Source: Pseudotabrizicola formosa (GTDB lineage Bacteria; Pseudomonadota; Alphaproteobacteria; Rhodobacterales; Rhodobacteraceae). Taken from it: 64,000 nt of DNA. Shown here piece after piece: positions 63,756 through 64,000 of the stretch. A program made the position numbers and the translations under genes. Positions within the stretch are counted from its first letter, which is position 1. Each line of letters starts with the position of its first letter. The notes below the pieces were generated by a model. The model saw nothing but the letters and a program-made list of their open reading frames with translations. It had not been told where the DNA came from and made no database searches. The stretch lies in contig NZ_PJOM01000002.1 of the NCBI RefSeq assembly GCF_002900965.1, positions 1,364,001 to 1,428,000 of the forward strand, read 5' to 3'.

Positions 63756-64000
63756 TGCGACACATCCTCGGTCAATAGCGCATCAAATCCGGGCAGCAGG
63801 TCAAGGCTTTCGGTCACGCCAAAGCCAATGCTTCCGGCAAGGCTGACCATCGGTTCGGGTTGAACATAGCCGATCACCAGCCCGGCCATGGCGGCGCTGC
63901 CCACCCCCACCACCGCAAGCGCCCCCCCGAGGGCGGCCGCCAGCCTGGCCCACGGGCCGGAACGTGGTCTGGTGCGGGGGGCCGACTGGCCCGCCGGGTG
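63752..64000 (-). CDS. Single-pass membrane protein, start outside window
   Basis: My reverse translation gives 82 C-terminal residues: an Arg/Pro-rich cytoplasmic stretch (APRTRPRSGPWARL), one membrane helix (GGALAVVGVGSAAMAGLVIG) and a short periplasmic tail (FGVTESLDLLPGFDALLTED). It overlaps the CpxP/Spy-like start (ATGA), so the two are coupled. In related genomes such a gene follows an ECF sigma factor gene; this cannot be checked here. Confidence 0.7.
   Translation of the reverse strand, partial: HPAGQSAPRTRPRSGPWARLAAALGGALAVVGVGSAAMAGLVIGYVQPEPMVSLAGSIGFGVTESLDLLPGFDALLTEDVSQ

Overview
The window is a high-G+C alphaproteobacterial chromosome segment, best matched to the order Rhodobacterales. 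The grounds are a GcrA cell-cycle regulator, DUF1127, DUF3572 and DUF1428 proteins, an MttB-like methyltransferase without pyrrolysine, an HisPJQM-type ABC operon, and a dispersed intergenic repeat with the core GGGATATTTNNNAACAG. I do not name a genus. I saw no rRNA, CRISPR array, transposase, integrase or prophage gene. Most of the window is core metabolism and housekeeping. The clearest foreign-looking patch is 36.9-38.3 kb.

Layout. 0-6.6 kb: a DUF2235 hydrolase cut by the left edge, a lone molybdenum hydroxylase large subunit, an ornithine decarboxylase-type enzyme divergent from an Lrp-type regulator, an HxlR regulator, and DUF1428 plus VOC proteins. 6.7-15.9 kb: valS, an HisC-like aminotransferase, gatB coupled to an unknown gene, a lytic transglycosylase lipoprotein, and a TerB-like/PhnD-like pair. 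16.0-25.5 kb: a polar amino acid ABC importer, followed by a putrescine-type gamma-glutamylation cluster (two glutamine synthetase-like ligases around a class I amidotransferase, an FAD oxidase and a DegT-type aminotransferase). 25.7 kb: tRNA-Arg(TCT). 26.3-36.2 kb (minus strand): a carbohydrate or polyol ABC importer with two different ATPases, a 62-residue membrane protein, a one-chain dihydroxyacetone kinase, a LacI regulator and a glycerate 2-kinase. This looks like uptake and phosphorylation of a C3/C4 polyol or ketose.

36.3-41.2 kb: two small lipoproteins, a Phd/RelE toxin-antitoxin pair, an AT-rich phospholipase D-like gene attached to the end of lepA, and rpmB. 41.5-48.5 kb: hrpB, meaB, a DUF1127 protein, an MFS transporter, a hemerythrin and argF. 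48.6-53.9 kb: argD, gcrA, an AsmA protein and a 2-hydroxyacid dehydrogenase. 54.0-58.9 kb (minus strand): exbB-exbD-exbD-tonB, then a MoxR ATPase and a VWA/DUF2201 protein. 59.0-64.0 kb: MttB-like, HAD, DUF3572, a PleD-like diguanylate cyclase, and a CpxP/Spy-like membrane protein with a partial upstream partner.

Most notable: (1) the tandem ExbD pair, in which one copy has Asn in place of the conserved transmembrane Asp, beside MoxR-VWA genes; (2) the AT-rich PLD-like gene joined to lepA beside a toxin-antitoxin locus; (3) a leader with two competing hairpins and a 15-codon upstream frame whose stop overlaps the start of the first polyamine ligase; (4) perfect palindromes at the LacI locus and upstream of the DegT gene; (5) strong hairpins just after the binding-protein genes of both ABC operons; (6) copies of one intergenic repeat at three places. 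None of these proves a new system. All functions are inferred by reading the sequence, without database searches.
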